Assembly: GCA_039586575.1 (NCBI GenBank)
Contig: JBDHKD010000048.1
Coordinates: 1-22,109, forward strand
DNA length: 22,109 nucleotides
Source of the DNA: G020344215 sp039586575
Lineage (GTDB): Bacteria > Gemmatimonadota > Gemmatimonadetes > Palauibacterales > KS3-K002
Reading direction: 5' to 3'
Shown: positions 1-11,843 of the stretch, piece by piece
How positions within the stretch are numbered: the stretch's first letter is position 1
How the letters are laid out: each line of letters opens with the position of its first letter
Translations under genes and position numbers: made by a program
Notes under the pieces: generated by a model
Databases searched by the model: none
What the model was told of the DNA's origin: nothing
Seen by the model: only the letters and a program-made list of their open reading frames with translations

Positions 1-1
1 G

Positions 2-229
2 CTGATGCTGCTGGCGGACGAGCCGACCGGCAACCTGGACTCGAAGAACGGCGGCGCGGTGATGGACCTGTTGAAGGATCTGCATCGGGAGGGCGGCACG
101 ATCTGCATGGTCACCCACGACCCGCGCTACGCGCACTTCGCCGGTCGCACGGTCAACCTGTTCGACGGTCAGATCGTCAGCGAGGCCAACGGCGAGCGGA
201 TGGGCGAGCTGCAAGAGATCGGTTTCTGA
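2..229 (+). CDS. ABC transporter ATP-binding protein, C-terminal fragment (MacB/LolD type)
   Basis: This is the last 75 residues of an ABC ATPase whose 5' part lies left of the window; the frame is open to the edge. Visible are a Walker B with catalytic Glu (LMLLADEPTG), a canonical D-loop (NLDS) and the H-loop histidine (MVTHD). The tail (FDGQIVSE) resembles the end of MacB/LolD/FtsE-class ATPases, which power FtsX-fold permeases in the cytoplasmic membrane. The stop is 4 nt before the next ATPase start, so the two genes are almost certainly co-transcribed. Class assignment rests on family resemblance of a short fragment. Confidence 0.9.
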   Translation: MMLLADEPTGNLDSKNGGAVMDLLKDLHREGGTICMVTHDPRYAHFAGRTVNLFDGQIVSEANGERMGELQEIGF

Positions 230-233
230 GACG

Positions 234-911
234 ATGGGCGACATAATCAAGCTGCGTAGTGTCGAGAAGTGGTACGACACGGGTGCGGGACGCACGTTCG
301 TTCTGCGCAAGATCGATGTCGATGTCGCTGATGGCGAGTTCTTGACGGTGATGGGCCCGTCCGGCGCCGGCAAGACGACGCTGCTGAACATCCTCGCCAT
401 GTTCGATGGGGCGTGGGACGGCGAGTACTACCTCGACGGCCGGGCGGTCCACGATCTGAGCGGCAAAGAGCGCAACGCGCTGAGCAAGCGCTACGTCGGT
501 TTCGTCTTCCAGCAATACCACCTGCTCGACGATCTTACGGTCGCCGAGAACCTCGACATCCCGCTCTCCTACCGAGACATCAAGCGCTCGGAGCGCCAGG
601 CGATCGTGGCCGAGATTCTCGACCGTTTCCAGATCGTGGCCAAAAAGGACCTGTTCCCGAGTCAGCTGTCGGGCGGCCAGCAGCAGCTGGTCGCGGTGGC
701 GCGCGCCCTGGTCGCGAGCCCCAAGTTGATTCTGGCCGACGAGCCTACCGGCAGCCTGCACTCGAGCCAGGGCAAGATGATCATGGACCTGCTGAAGGAG
801 CTCAACGAGCAGGGCACGACGATTATCCAGGTCACGCATAACGAGAAGTGGGCGGCGTACGGAGGCCGCATCATCCAGCTCGCCGATGGGTGGATCGTCG
901 ACGGCCGGTAA
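234..911 (+). CDS. ABC transporter ATP-binding protein, MacB/LolD-like, with variant D-loop
   Basis: A complete 225-residue ATPase of the usual LolD/MacB-NBD length. Walker A is GPSGAGKTT (41-49), the Q-loop lies at FVFQQ (90-94), the signature is LSGGQQQ (145-151), Walker B is LILADE (165-170) and the H-loop His is 202. Two positions are unusual. The residue after LSGGQQQ is Leu rather than the common Arg, and the D-loop reads GSLHSS, with His where Asp is normal. The gene upstream keeps the normal NLDS. From memory, this variant recurs in ATPases encoded next to NtrC regulators. It probably energises an FtsX-fold permease such as ADOP1 or one outside the window. The ATG is 4 nt after the previous stop. 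Confidence 0.93.
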   Translation: MGDIIKLRSVEKWYDTGAGRTFVLRKIDVDVADGEFLTVMGPSGAGKTTLLNILAMFDGAWDGEYYLDGRAVHDLSGKERNALSKRYVGFVFQQYHLLDDLTVAENLDIPLSYRDIKRSERQAIVAEILDRFQIVAKKDLFPSQLSGGQQQLVAVARALVASPKLILADEPTGSLHSSQGKMIMDLLKELNEQGTTIIQVTHNEKWAAYGGRIIQLADGWIVDGR

Positions 912-937
912 TCACCGAATCGCATAGGAGTACCTTC

Positions 938-2319
<1,382 letters not shown>

Positions 2320-2323
<4 letters not shown>

Positions 2324-3672
2324 TCAAGCTCCGCCACGACCAGGGCGTGTTCGTCATGAGCCTGGTCGCCGGCCTGCCGGGCGCGCTCTTGGCTCTCTAC
2401 TTCATCTGGTCGGCTGATTGGCGGCCGCACGTCCAGTGGACATTCGCGCTACTGCTGCTATCGGTGTGGATCGGCTTCGCCGCGGCGGCGCGCGAGCGGG
2501 TGATCCGGCCGCTGCAGACGCTGTCCAACATGCTAGCCGGGTTGCGGGAGGGTGACTACTCGCTGCGGGCGCGCCGGGCGCGAGTCGACGACCCGCTCGG
2601 GTTGGCCATGCTCGAGGCCAACCTGTTGGGCGACACGTTGCGCGGACAGCGGCTGGGCGCTCTAGAAGCCAGTGCCCTCCTGCAGCGCGTGATGCAGGAG
2701 ATCGACGTGGCGGTGTTCGCCTTCGATGCCGGGAACCGGCTGCGACTGGTCAACCGGGCGGGGACGCGCCTGCTGAACCAGCCGGCGGAACGGCTGCTGG
2801 GTCGCGAAGCCGGCGGCCTGGGACTGTCCAGCTGCCTGGAGGCTCCCGCCCCCTGCACGCTCGACCTCACGTTTCAGGGCCGCCTTGGCCGCTGGGAGGT
2901 CCGGCGCGGCACGTTCCGCCAGGGCGGCCTGCCCCACCAGCTGCTGGTGCTCACCGACCTGAGCCAGGCGCTACGCCAGGAGGAGCGGCAAGCCTGGAGG
3001 CGACTGATCCGGGTCCTCAGCCACGAGATCAATAACTCGCTCGCCCCCATCAAGTCCTCGGCGGAGAGTCTGCTGAGCCTGACGCGGCGCGACCCACGGC
3101 CGTCCGACCTGGAGGAGGATCTGGAACAGGGGCTCATGGTGATCGCCGGCCGCTCGGAGGCGCTGCGCCGCTTCATGGCCTCCTACGCCGACTTCGCCAG
3201 ACTGCCGCCGCCGACTCTGGGGCCGGTCGAGGTGGGGACCTGGGTGAGGCGCATCGCCGGGCTCGAGACGCGACTGCGCGTCGAGGTGCTGCCGGGGCCC
3301 GAGATGACCATCGAGGCGGACGGCGACCAACTCGATCAGCTGCTCATCAACCTGGTTCGCAACGGGGTCGACGCGGCGCTGGAGACGGACGGCGCGGTGG
3401 AGGTCGGCTGGCAGCGAAACGGCGACCGGCTGGAGGTCTGGGTGCGGGACGAAGGGCCCGGGCTCTCGGACACCAAGAACATCTTCGTACCCTTCTTCAG
3501 CACGCGACCCGGCGGCTCGGGGATCGGCCTGGTGCTGAGCCGGCAAATCGCCGAGGGACACGGTGGCACGCTCGACCTGGAGAACCGGTTCGACCGCAGC
3601 GGCTGCGTCGCCCGGCTCCGGCTGCCGGCCTCAGCCGGCTCCCCGACAGCGCAGCTCACTGATCGTCGATAG
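2320..3672 (+). CDS. Sensor histidine kinase, NtrY-like (HAMP-PAS-HisKA-HATPase)
   Basis: A 450-residue membrane kinase, the likely partner of the preceding regulator. Two hydrophobic helices (about 9-30 and 40-58) are separated by only about ten residues, so there is almost no periplasmic domain. A HAMP-like linker (about 59-110) and a PAS-like region (about 118-215) follow. The H-box is LSHEINNSL with phosphoacceptor H235. The catalytic domain shows N-box N348, G1 DEGPGL (377-382), F-box FVPFFST (389-395) and G2 GGSGIGL (398-404). All residues for autophosphorylation are present. The signal is probably read within the membrane or cytoplasm. The layout resembles NtrY, but the short inter-helix loop argues against true NtrY, and I assign no symbol. 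Confidence 0.94.
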
Positions 3673-3673
3673 G

Positions 3674-3686
3674 TGTCCGCTTGCGG
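3674..3686. promoter_or_regulatory. Dyad upstream of ADOP1 (candidate activator site)
   Basis: TGTCCGCTTGCGG with core CCGC-TT-GCGG begins just after the kinase stop codon. It is the partner of the copy at 14395-14407. Part of the site (TTGCGGG, 3681-3687) recurs in inverted orientation at 3741-3747, which could be a second weaker site. Confidence 0.4.
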
Positions 3687-3784
3687 GATTCACGGTGCCA
3701 GTATCGGGCGTCGCAGCCGACGGCCCAGCACGACGCGTAGCCCGCAATGTCCTGCCAGACAGTTCGTTGCCGCTGCTTGACCAA

Positions 3785-3801
3785 TTGGCACGTTTCTTCC
3801 C
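3785..3801 (+). promoter_or_regulatory. Candidate sigma-54 promoter for ADOP1
   Basis: TTGGCACG at 3785-3792 matches all eight positions of the sigma-54 -24 consensus YTGGCACG. With the exact required spacing (10 nt between the GG and the -12 dinucleotide) comes TTCC at 3797-3800, against consensus TTGC, one mismatch. The predicted start is near 3812, giving a leader of about 26 nt that contains the ribosome site. An NtrC-family activator is encoded just upstream. The weak point is the lost G in the -12 element. Confidence 0.55.
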
Positions 3802-3837
3802 CTTGATCGGGGCGACAACGACTCCCAGGTGAGAACG

Positions 3838-6300
3838 ATGGACTCGATCTGGCAAGACGTGAGAATAGCGCTGAGGCGACTCGCCCGAGCACCTGGCTTT
3901 TCCGCCGTCGTCGTGCTGACGCTCGCCTTGGGGATCGGAGTCAACAGTGCCCTGTTCAGCGTCGTAGACTCCCTGCTCCTTTCACCGCTGCCCTTCGAGG
4001 AGCCGAGCCAGCTCGTCATCGTGTGGGAGACTCGTACTCAGCAGAGTGGCAACCTCTCAACGGTCTCGCTCGGCAACTACACTGACTGGCGGCGCCTGAG
4101 TGCGGTCCTCCGAGAGATGGCTGCGGTTCAGAGGCGACCTTACAACGTCAGCGGGTCTGGTGATCCGGTCCGCGTGAACGGGGTGCGGGCGACCGCAGGC
4201 ATTCTGTCGCTGTTCGGCGTAGCCCCTCAGCTCGGTCGTGGATTCGACGCAGCGGATGAGCGACCGGCGGCGCAGCGGGTCTGCCTGATCAGCCATGGGC
4301 TCTGGCTCTCCCGATTCGGCGGCGAGCGCGATGTCCTCGGTAAGGGGTTGATCCTCGATGGCATAAGCCACGCCGTCGTTGGCATCCTTCCTCCCGGATT
4401 CGAGATCCCCAGCGCCGGCATCTCGGGCATGGGCGCCCAGCATGTGATCACTCCGCTGCTCGCCGATCCGAGCGATCCGAACTACCGCAGCAATCATAAT
4501 TCGCTGGTTTTCGGCAGACTGCGCGACGGCATCACTCTGGAACAAGCCAACCGGGAGATTGCTGCCCTGGCCAGCCGGCTGGAGGAAGCCTACCCGGAGT
4601 GGAACGACGGAGTCGGGGCCCAGGTCCAGTCGCTCCACGAGCAGATGGTGCAGGGGGTTCGCACCAGCATCCTCCTGCTCTTCGCCGCCGTCGGGCTCGT
4701 GCTGCTGATTGCCTGCGTGAACGTGGCGACGCTGCTGCTCGCCCGCGCATCCGGACGCGAGCGGGAGATGACAGTGAGGGCCGCGTTAGGCGCCGGGCGC
4801 ACCCGCCTCGCCGGCCACGTGATGAGCGAAGCCATCCTACTCTCGGTCGCGGGAGGGTTGCTGGGGCTGGGGCTGTGTTTCTACGCCATCGACGCGCTAC
4901 GTTCCTGGCAGCCCGCCTGGCTACCGCCACAGTTCGACCTGTCGGTGAACCCGAGGGTACTGGCGTTCACCGCAACAGTCTCGATCGTCGCCGGCCTCGC
5001 TTTCGGCCTGGTACCCGCCTGGGGCACCGCGCATACGCGGGCCAGCGAAGCGCTGCAACCTGGAAGCCGCTCGGTCGCCTCGCACCGCGAGACCCGGGCG
5101 CGGCGCAGTTTTGTCACGACGCAGGTGGCCATCGCGATGGTACTACTGGTCGGTGCGGGGCTCCTGCTGAGGAGTCTCGACCGTGTCGCCGCGGTCGAGC
5201 CCGGCTTCGCCATCGAGAACCGCATCGCCGTGCACATCAGCCTGGCGCAGGCGCGCTACGCCGGTCACGAGAGTGTGGCGGGGTTCCTGGACGAGCTGCT
5301 CGGGGAGATCGAGGCGATCCCGGGCGTTCGTTCGGCCGCCGCGTCGATCGGTTTACCGCTCGAACCCCTGTTCTGGCGAAAGCAGCTGACACGCGCAGAA
5401 GCGCCCCCCGAGCAGCTGGCGGCTGTGCCGGCAGTCGACCTGATGATCGTCACGCCGGGGTACGCGGAGGTTCTCGGTGTCCCGCTCGTCAACGGGCGCT
5501 CGCTGCAGCGAACGGACAGCGAGCGCTCGCAGTTCGTGGCGCTCGTCAACCAGACCTTCGTTGAGACGCATTACGCAGATGGCGAACCGATCGGGCGGCG
5601 TATCCGGCTTGGGCTACCGGACCACCTCTTGGGTGAAGAGGACGGAGCACAACCCTGGTATACCATCGTTGGTGTGCTCGGTGACGTCCGGCGGCGCGGC
5701 CCGACGACCGCCGTGCAACCGGAGGTCTACATCTCGCAACGCCAGGATATGGACGTGGCACGGGAATTCTACATCGTCGTCCACACCACAGAGCCGCTGG
5801 GCAGACTCACGGCGGAGTTGCGACAGGCCGTCTGGCGAATCGATCCCCAGCAGCCGGTCTCGTGGCTGCGCAGTCTCGACTCCCTGCGGGCGCGCTCTTT
5901 GTTGCAAGCACGAGTGAACGCCCTACTCGTAGGAGGCTTCGGCCTCACGGCGCTCATCCTCGCCCTGACAGGTGTCTACGGGCTGGTGGCACACTCGGTG
6001 TCATTGCGCATCCGGGAGTTCGGCGTTCGTCTAGCTCTCGGGGCCCACCCCACCCAAATCCGCCGGCAAGTCGTACGGGAAGGACTTGCGGTCTCGGCCG
6101 TAGGAGTCGTCCTCGGGCTCGGCGTCGCGCTCGCCGTGACCCACTTGATGGAGAGCCTACTGTTCGGCGTGGCGCCCACCGACCCGCTGGCCTTCAGTGC
6201 GGTTGCCGCCACACTGTTTGGCGTGGTCTTACTCGCCGCCTACATACCGACCAGGCGACTGACCCTACTGGACCCGGCCGAGGCGCTGCGCTGGGAGTAG
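3838..6300 (+). CDS. ADOP-type ABC permease (MacB/FtsX fold, duplicated), ADOP1
   Basis: An 820-residue membrane protein with two tandem MacB-like halves. Helix 1 (about 21-43, with the family motif LALGIGVNSALFSV) leads into a large periplasmic domain. Then come helices near 275-300, 335-360 and 372-393, a fifth helix (about 422-446) opening the second half, another periplasmic domain, and helices near 691-718, 745-770 and 783-805. Each half has the cytoplasmic coupling-helix motif (GREREMTVRAALGA; LRIREFGVRLALGA). The ending DPAEALRWE is typical. It carries no ATPase domain. ATG 3838 is preferred over an in-frame GTG at 3829 because AGGTGA sits 5 nt before it. It follows the ATPase/regulator/kinase genes and ends 24 nt from convergent ADOP2. 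The exported substrate is unknown. Confidence 0.93.
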   Translation: MDSIWQDVRIALRRLARAPGFSAVVVLTLALGIGVNSALFSVVDSLLLSPLPFEEPSQLVIVWETRTQQSGNLSTVSLGNYTDWRRLSAVLREMAAVQRRPYNVSGSGDPVRVNGVRATAGILSLFGVAPQLGRGFDAADERPAAQRVCLISHGLWLSRFGGERDVLGKGLILDGISHAVVGILPPGFEIPSAGISGMGAQHVITPLLADPSDPNYRSNHNSLVFGRLRDGITLEQANREIAALASRLEEAYPEWNDGVGAQVQSLHEQMVQGVRTSILLLFAAVGLVLLIACVNVATLLLARASGREREMTVRAALGAGRTRLAGHVMSEAILLSVAGGLLGLGLCFYAIDALRSWQPAWLPPQFDLSVNPRVLAFTATVSIVAGLAFGLVPAWGTAHTRASEALQPGSRSVASHRETRARRSFVTTQVAIAMVLLVGAGLLLRSLDRVAAVEPGFAIENRIAVHISLAQARYAGHESVAGFLDELLGEIEAIPGVRSAAASIGLPLEPLFWRKQLTRAEAPPEQLAAVPAVDLMIVTPGYAEVLGVPLVNGRSLQRTDSERSQFVALVNQTFVETHYADGEPIGRRIRLGLPDHLLGEEDGAQPWYTIVGVLGDVRRRGPTTAVQPEVYISQRQDMDVAREFYIVVHTTEPLGRLTAELRQAVWRIDPQQPVSWLRSLDSLRARSLLQARVNALLVGGFGLTALILALTGVYGLVAHSVSLRIREFGVRLALGAHPTQIRRQVVREGLAVSAVGVVLGLGVALAVTHLMESLLFGVAPTDPLAFSAVAATLFGVVLLAAYIPTRRLTLLDPAEALRWE

Positions 6301-6324
6301 GGCAGCGCGGCGCGAGAGCGAACC

Positions 6325-8961
6325 TCACTCGTATCGCAACACCTCCACCGGGTCGACTCGGGTAGCGCGGCGCGCCGGAATGTATCCCGCCAAGAGCGCG
6401 GCGGCGGCCAGGGCGAGCGGGACGGCGACGAAGGTCGTGAGATCGGTGGCGCTGACCTCGAAGAGCAGCGAGCGCAGGAGCCGGCTGAGCGCGAACGCCC
6501 CGAGCAGGCCCACTACGACACCCACACCCAGCATCAGCAGCCCGTGTCGGAGCACCGCCCGCCGGATGCTACCGGCGCTGGCACCCATCGCCATCCGTAC
6601 GCCGAACTCGCGCGCCCGCAGGCCGACGTTGTAGGCCATGACCCCGTAGATCCCGACGACGGCCAGAGCGAGGGCCACGGCAGCGAACAGCCCGAGCAGA
6701 CCGAAGGCGAATTGCTCGCGAGCGATGGCGCTCGCGGTCACCTCGCGCATCGAGCGGGCGCGATGGACCACGAGGTTCGGATCGATGGCGGCGAGCTCGC
6801 GACGCGCGATCGCCACCAGATCGCGGCCGGGCATGCTCGTTGCGACGACCTGGGTCATCGCCCAGTTGCGGTCGTCGCCGAACTGCGCGTGCGGAAGGTA
6901 GACCTTCGGGGTCACGCTGCCGCGGCCGTCGTGGGCGACGTTCCGTACGACGCCGACGATCGTCCACACGCGTGCAGCCGCGATCCGCTCGCCCACGGGA
7001 TCGCGCCCCTCGTAGTAGCGCGCTTGCAACGCCTCGTTGATGATGGCGACTTCCGGTGCATCAGCGTCGTCGTAGCTCTCGAACAGACGGCCCGTCACCA
7101 GCCCGATGTCCAGCGCCTCGAACAAGTCTCCCTCGACGATCCGGAAATCGGCTCCACCACCGTGCCGCATGACTTCACCGTCGGCCGATAGGTAGGTGAA
7201 GGTCCAGGAGTTGTAGGTGTCGGAGACCGGAAGCTTCGATATCGCGCCCGCCGCCGCGACCTGCGGCTGGCGGCGCAGCCGGTCCTGGAAGTCCTGGTGA
7301 AAGGCGATACGACCCGCCGGATCGTCATAGCGCTCGCCGCCCAGCTTCACCTCGAACGTCATGACGTTTTGCGGCCGGATGCCCAGATCGACCTCACCCA
7401 GCTTGCCGAGGCTGCGCAAGAGCAGTCCGGCGCCGATCAGCAGCAGGATCGCCAGCGCCACCTGGCACATCACCAGCCCGTCGCGCAGTCGCTTGCTGCG
7501 CGCCCCGCCCGTGCTGGTGCGCGGGTTCTCGCGCAGCGACTGGTCGAGGTTCGGTTTGGTAAACTGCAGCGCCGGCGTCAGGCCGAAGATCAGTACTGTG
7601 AGCAGCGTCACCCCGAGAGCGAAGACGAACAACCGGACGTCGAACGAAACCTCGTGAACACGGGGCAGCGCATCACTTCCCAGTGGTAGCAGCGTGCGCA
7701 CGCCGAGGTAGGCGAGCGCGAAGCCGGCGAGGCCGCCGAGCAGAGCGACGACCAGACCCTCGGTGAGCAACTGACGGACCAGCCGGAATTTGCCGGCGCC
7801 GATCGCAGCCCGCAGCGCCAGCTCACGCTCGCGCGTGACGTTACGGGCGAGGAAGAGGCCGGCCACGTTCACACAGGCGACGAGCAGGACCAGACCGGCC
7901 GCTCCGAACAGCAGGCAGAGCATAGCGCCTGTGTCGCCGACCACATCGTCGTAGAGAGGAGCGATCGCGGCCGACCAGCCGACGTGGCCGCGGTAGAGCT
8001 CGGCCTGGCTGGCAGCCAGCGATTCGAGCTCGGCGCGCGCCCGATCGAACGTGACGCCCGGTGCCAGTCGGGCGATGACACTCAGGTAATGGTTGCCGCG
8101 GTTCTGCGTGGCGTTTTGGTCCTGCAGCTCCAGCGGGACCCAGAGATCGACATCGCCGCCCACGACGTCGACGAAGCCGGCGGGCAGCACGCCGATGACT
8201 TCGTAGGCATCGCCGTCCAGGAGAAGGTGCTGCCCCAAAACGCTCGCCTCACCCGAGATCGTCCTCCACAAGCGATTGCTGATCACGGCGATGCGCGCCG
8301 AACCGCGCTCTTCCTCCCTGTAAAAGGTCCGTCCCAGTGTGGGTCGCACCCGATAAACATCGAAGTAGTCGGAGCTCACCGGCAGCATCGTGACCCAGCG
8401 CGGCGGCCCGAACCCGGTGAGGTTGAACCCGAACTCCCGGTAGTTGTACATCGCCGCCACACTCTCGAGGCCGTCGAGCTGTTCCCGGAAGTCCAGGTAA
8501 CTGGGGCCGTTCACGTAAGCGGCGGCGCCGTATTGCTCGTGCGTCTGGTAAACTCGCGCCAGGCGTTCGGGCTGATCGTAGTCCAGCGGCGACAGGATCA
8601 CCTTGTTGAGCACGCTGAACACGGCGGTGTTCGCGCCGATCCCCAGCGCCAGCGTCAGGATCGCGACGGCGGCGAAGCCGGGTCGACCGCGCAGCTGGCG
8701 CAGCGCGTAGCGCAGGTCCATGAGCAGATCTTCCAGCGGCCGCACGCCACGCTCTTCCCTCACCTCTTCCTTCACCTGTTCAACGCCCCCAAAGCGCAAG
8801 CGCGCCGCTCGGCGCGCCTCCGCCGGCGACATCCCCGCCTTCAGATTCTTCTCGATCTCCATCTCCAGATGGAAGCGCAGCTCGTCATCCAGCTCCTCCT
8901 CCATCCGCTGCTTGCGAAACAGCGCGCTCAGTCGCTCCGCTACCGTTCGTATCCAAACCAT
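6325..8961 (-). CDS. ADOP-type ABC permease with N-terminal prefix domain, ADOP2
   Basis: An 878-residue duplicated MacB/FtsX permease. It differs from the other three here by an extra soluble N-terminus (about 1-80). That region is charged and helical (EEELDDELRFHLEMEIEKNL, then SPAEARRAARLRFGG), the prefix usually found in ADOP proteins encoded next to PadR regulators. Helix 1 follows (about 97-118, LALGIGANTAVFSV), then two periplasmic-domain/three-helix units. Coupling motifs include ERELALRAAIGA in the first half and REFGVRMAMGA in the second; the end is DPVEVLRYE. The start has GAGAGG 6 nt upstream. It lies 28 nt after the PadR stop, so both are read from the PadR promoter. No ATPase is nearby on this strand; the substrate is unknown. 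The prefix may bind a regulator or an ATPase (inference). Confidence 0.93.
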   Translation of the reverse strand: MVWIRTVAERLSALFRKQRMEEELDDELRFHLEMEIEKNLKAGMSPAEARRAARLRFGGVEQVKEEVREERGVRPLEDLLMDLRYALRQLRGRPGFAAVAILTLALGIGANTAVFSVLNKVILSPLDYDQPERLARVYQTHEQYGAAAYVNGPSYLDFREQLDGLESVAAMYNYREFGFNLTGFGPPRWVTMLPVSSDYFDVYRVRPTLGRTFYREEERGSARIAVISNRLWRTISGEASVLGQHLLLDGDAYEVIGVLPAGFVDVVGGDVDLWVPLELQDQNATQNRGNHYLSVIARLAPGVTFDRARAELESLAASQAELYRGHVGWSAAIAPLYDDVVGDTGAMLCLLFGAAGLVLLVACVNVAGLFLARNVTRERELALRAAIGAGKFRLVRQLLTEGLVVALLGGLAGFALAYLGVRTLLPLGSDALPRVHEVSFDVRLFVFALGVTLLTVLIFGLTPALQFTKPNLDQSLRENPRTSTGGARSKRLRDGLVMCQVALAILLLIGAGLLLRSLGKLGEVDLGIRPQNVMTFEVKLGGERYDDPAGRIAFHQDFQDRLRRQPQVAAAGAISKLPVSDTYNSWTFTYLSADGEVMRHGGGADFRIVEGDLFEALDIGLVTGRLFESYDDADAPEVAIINEALQARYYEGRDPVGERIAAARVWTIVGVVRNVAHDGRGSVTPKVYLPHAQFGDDRNWAMTQVVATSMPGRDLVAIARRELAAIDPNLVVHRARSMREVTASAIAREQFAFGLLGLFAAVALALAVVGIYGVMAYNVGLRAREFGVRMAMGASAGSIRRAVLRHGLLMLGVGVVVGLLGAFALSRLLRSLLFEVSATDLTTFVAVPLALAAAALLAGYIPARRATRVDPVEVLRYE

Positions 8962-8989
8962 GGGAAGCCTCTCCCCCTACCTTCGGCTT

Positions 8990-9322
8990 TCAATAGGCGG
9001 CACCCAGTATCCGCTCGACCGCCAGCGACGAGCGCCGCCACGCCGTCCGCTCCGCCGCCAGCTGCCGGCGCCCCGCCCCGGTCAGCTCGTAGTAGCGGGC
9101 CCGCCGGTTGTTCTCCGTCACCCGCCATTCCGAGCGGATCAAGCCCTTACGCTTCAAGCGCTGCAGTGCCGGGTAGAGCGAGCCCTGATTGACTTGGAAG
9201 ACGTCCTCCGACATCTGCTGGATCCGTTCCGAGATCCCCCAGCCGTGCAGCGGCTCGAGCGAGAGGATCTTGAGGACCAGCATGTCGAGAGTGCCCTGAA
9301 GGAGATCGGACTTGGCGGTCAT
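8990..9322 (-). CDS. PadR family transcriptional regulator
   Basis: A 110-residue winged-helix regulator of the short PadR subgroup. The opening LLQGTLDMLVLKILSLEPLHGWGI is a hallmark. The recognition region is VNQGSLYPALQRLKRKGLI (about 44-62) and the wing follows with RRARYYELTGAGRRQL (about 73-88). ATG 9322 is chosen because AGGAG (9328-9332) lies 5 nt upstream and the family's N-terminus begins there; an in-frame start at 9358 would fall inside the promoter. It is co-directional with ADOP2, 28 nt away. PadR proteins usually repress their own operon until a ligand or stress releases them, and the repeats in the promoter fit that. Confidence 0.95.
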   Translation of the reverse strand: MTAKSDLLQGTLDMLVLKILSLEPLHGWGISERIQQMSEDVFQVNQGSLYPALQRLKRKGLIRSEWRVTENNRRARYYELTGAGRRQLAAERTAWRRSSLAVERILGAAY

Positions 9323-9330
9323 GGCTGCTC

Positions 9331-9371
9331 CTGTAGATGATCTAAAGCAGAATATCACCCCTTCTGTAGAT
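9331..9371 (-). promoter_or_regulatory. Candidate PadR operator (direct repeats plus dyad)
   Basis: Read on the minus strand, ATCTACAG occurs twice, at 9371-9364 and 9338-9331, exactly 33 bp apart, about three helical turns. The first copy lies directly after the -35 box. The second forms half of the 11-bp dyad TAGAT-C-ATCTA (9344-9334), which covers the expected transcription start and runs into the ribosome-binding site. This placement would block RNA polymerase and suits autorepression by PadR. That PadR binds here is inference. Confidence 0.55.
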
Positions 9372-9377
9372 TGTCAA
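9349..9377 (-). promoter_or_regulatory. Sigma-70-type promoter of padR-ADOP2
   Basis: On the minus strand, a perfect -35 TTGACA (9377-9372) is followed after exactly 17 nt by TATTCT (9354-9349), a 4/6 match to the -10. The expected start is near 9342, giving a leader of about 20 nt containing AGGAG. It sits in the 92-bp gap between the ADOP3 stop and the PadR start, so padR-ADOP2 should be transcribed independently of ADOP4-ADOP3. Confidence 0.75.
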
Positions 9378-9414
9378 GAGGAAGGCGCGCCGTGGACGGC
9401 CGGGCGCCGGCCGT

Positions 9415-11835
<2,421 letters not shown>

Positions 11836-11843
11836 GGTTTCCT

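Larger units (their letters stand above)
3673..3837 (+). promoter_or_regulatory. Regulatory gap between the kinase and ADOP1
   Basis: This 165-bp gap has no coding evidence. It holds, in order, a 10-bp dyad CCGC-TT-GCGG (3677-3686), its half-site repeated inverted (TTGCGGG 3681-3687, CCCGCAA 3741-3747), an inverted repeat TGTC-N6-GACA (3748-3761), a sigma-54-like -24/-12 element (3785-3801) and a Shine-Dalgarno-like AGGTGA (3827-3832), 5 nt before the ADOP1 ATG. The order of dyad elements followed by -24/-12 is what an NtrC-activated promoter looks like. Confidence 0.5.

Noticed and set aside
848..937. N-terminal extension of the sigma-54 regulator from an ATG at 848
   Set aside because: It overlaps the ATPase gene, gives an Arg-rich non-family N-terminus, and the GTG at 938 has a well-spaced AGGAG.
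3624..3639. GCCGGC-CTCA-GCCGGC hairpin near the end of the kinase gene as a terminator
   Set aside because: It lies inside the coding sequence, has no T-run, and GC-rich self-complementary hexamers are expected here.
7984..9192. + strand open frame opposite ADOP2 and padR (402 codons)
   Set aside because: It crosses two well-supported minus-strand genes and shows no recognisable motif.
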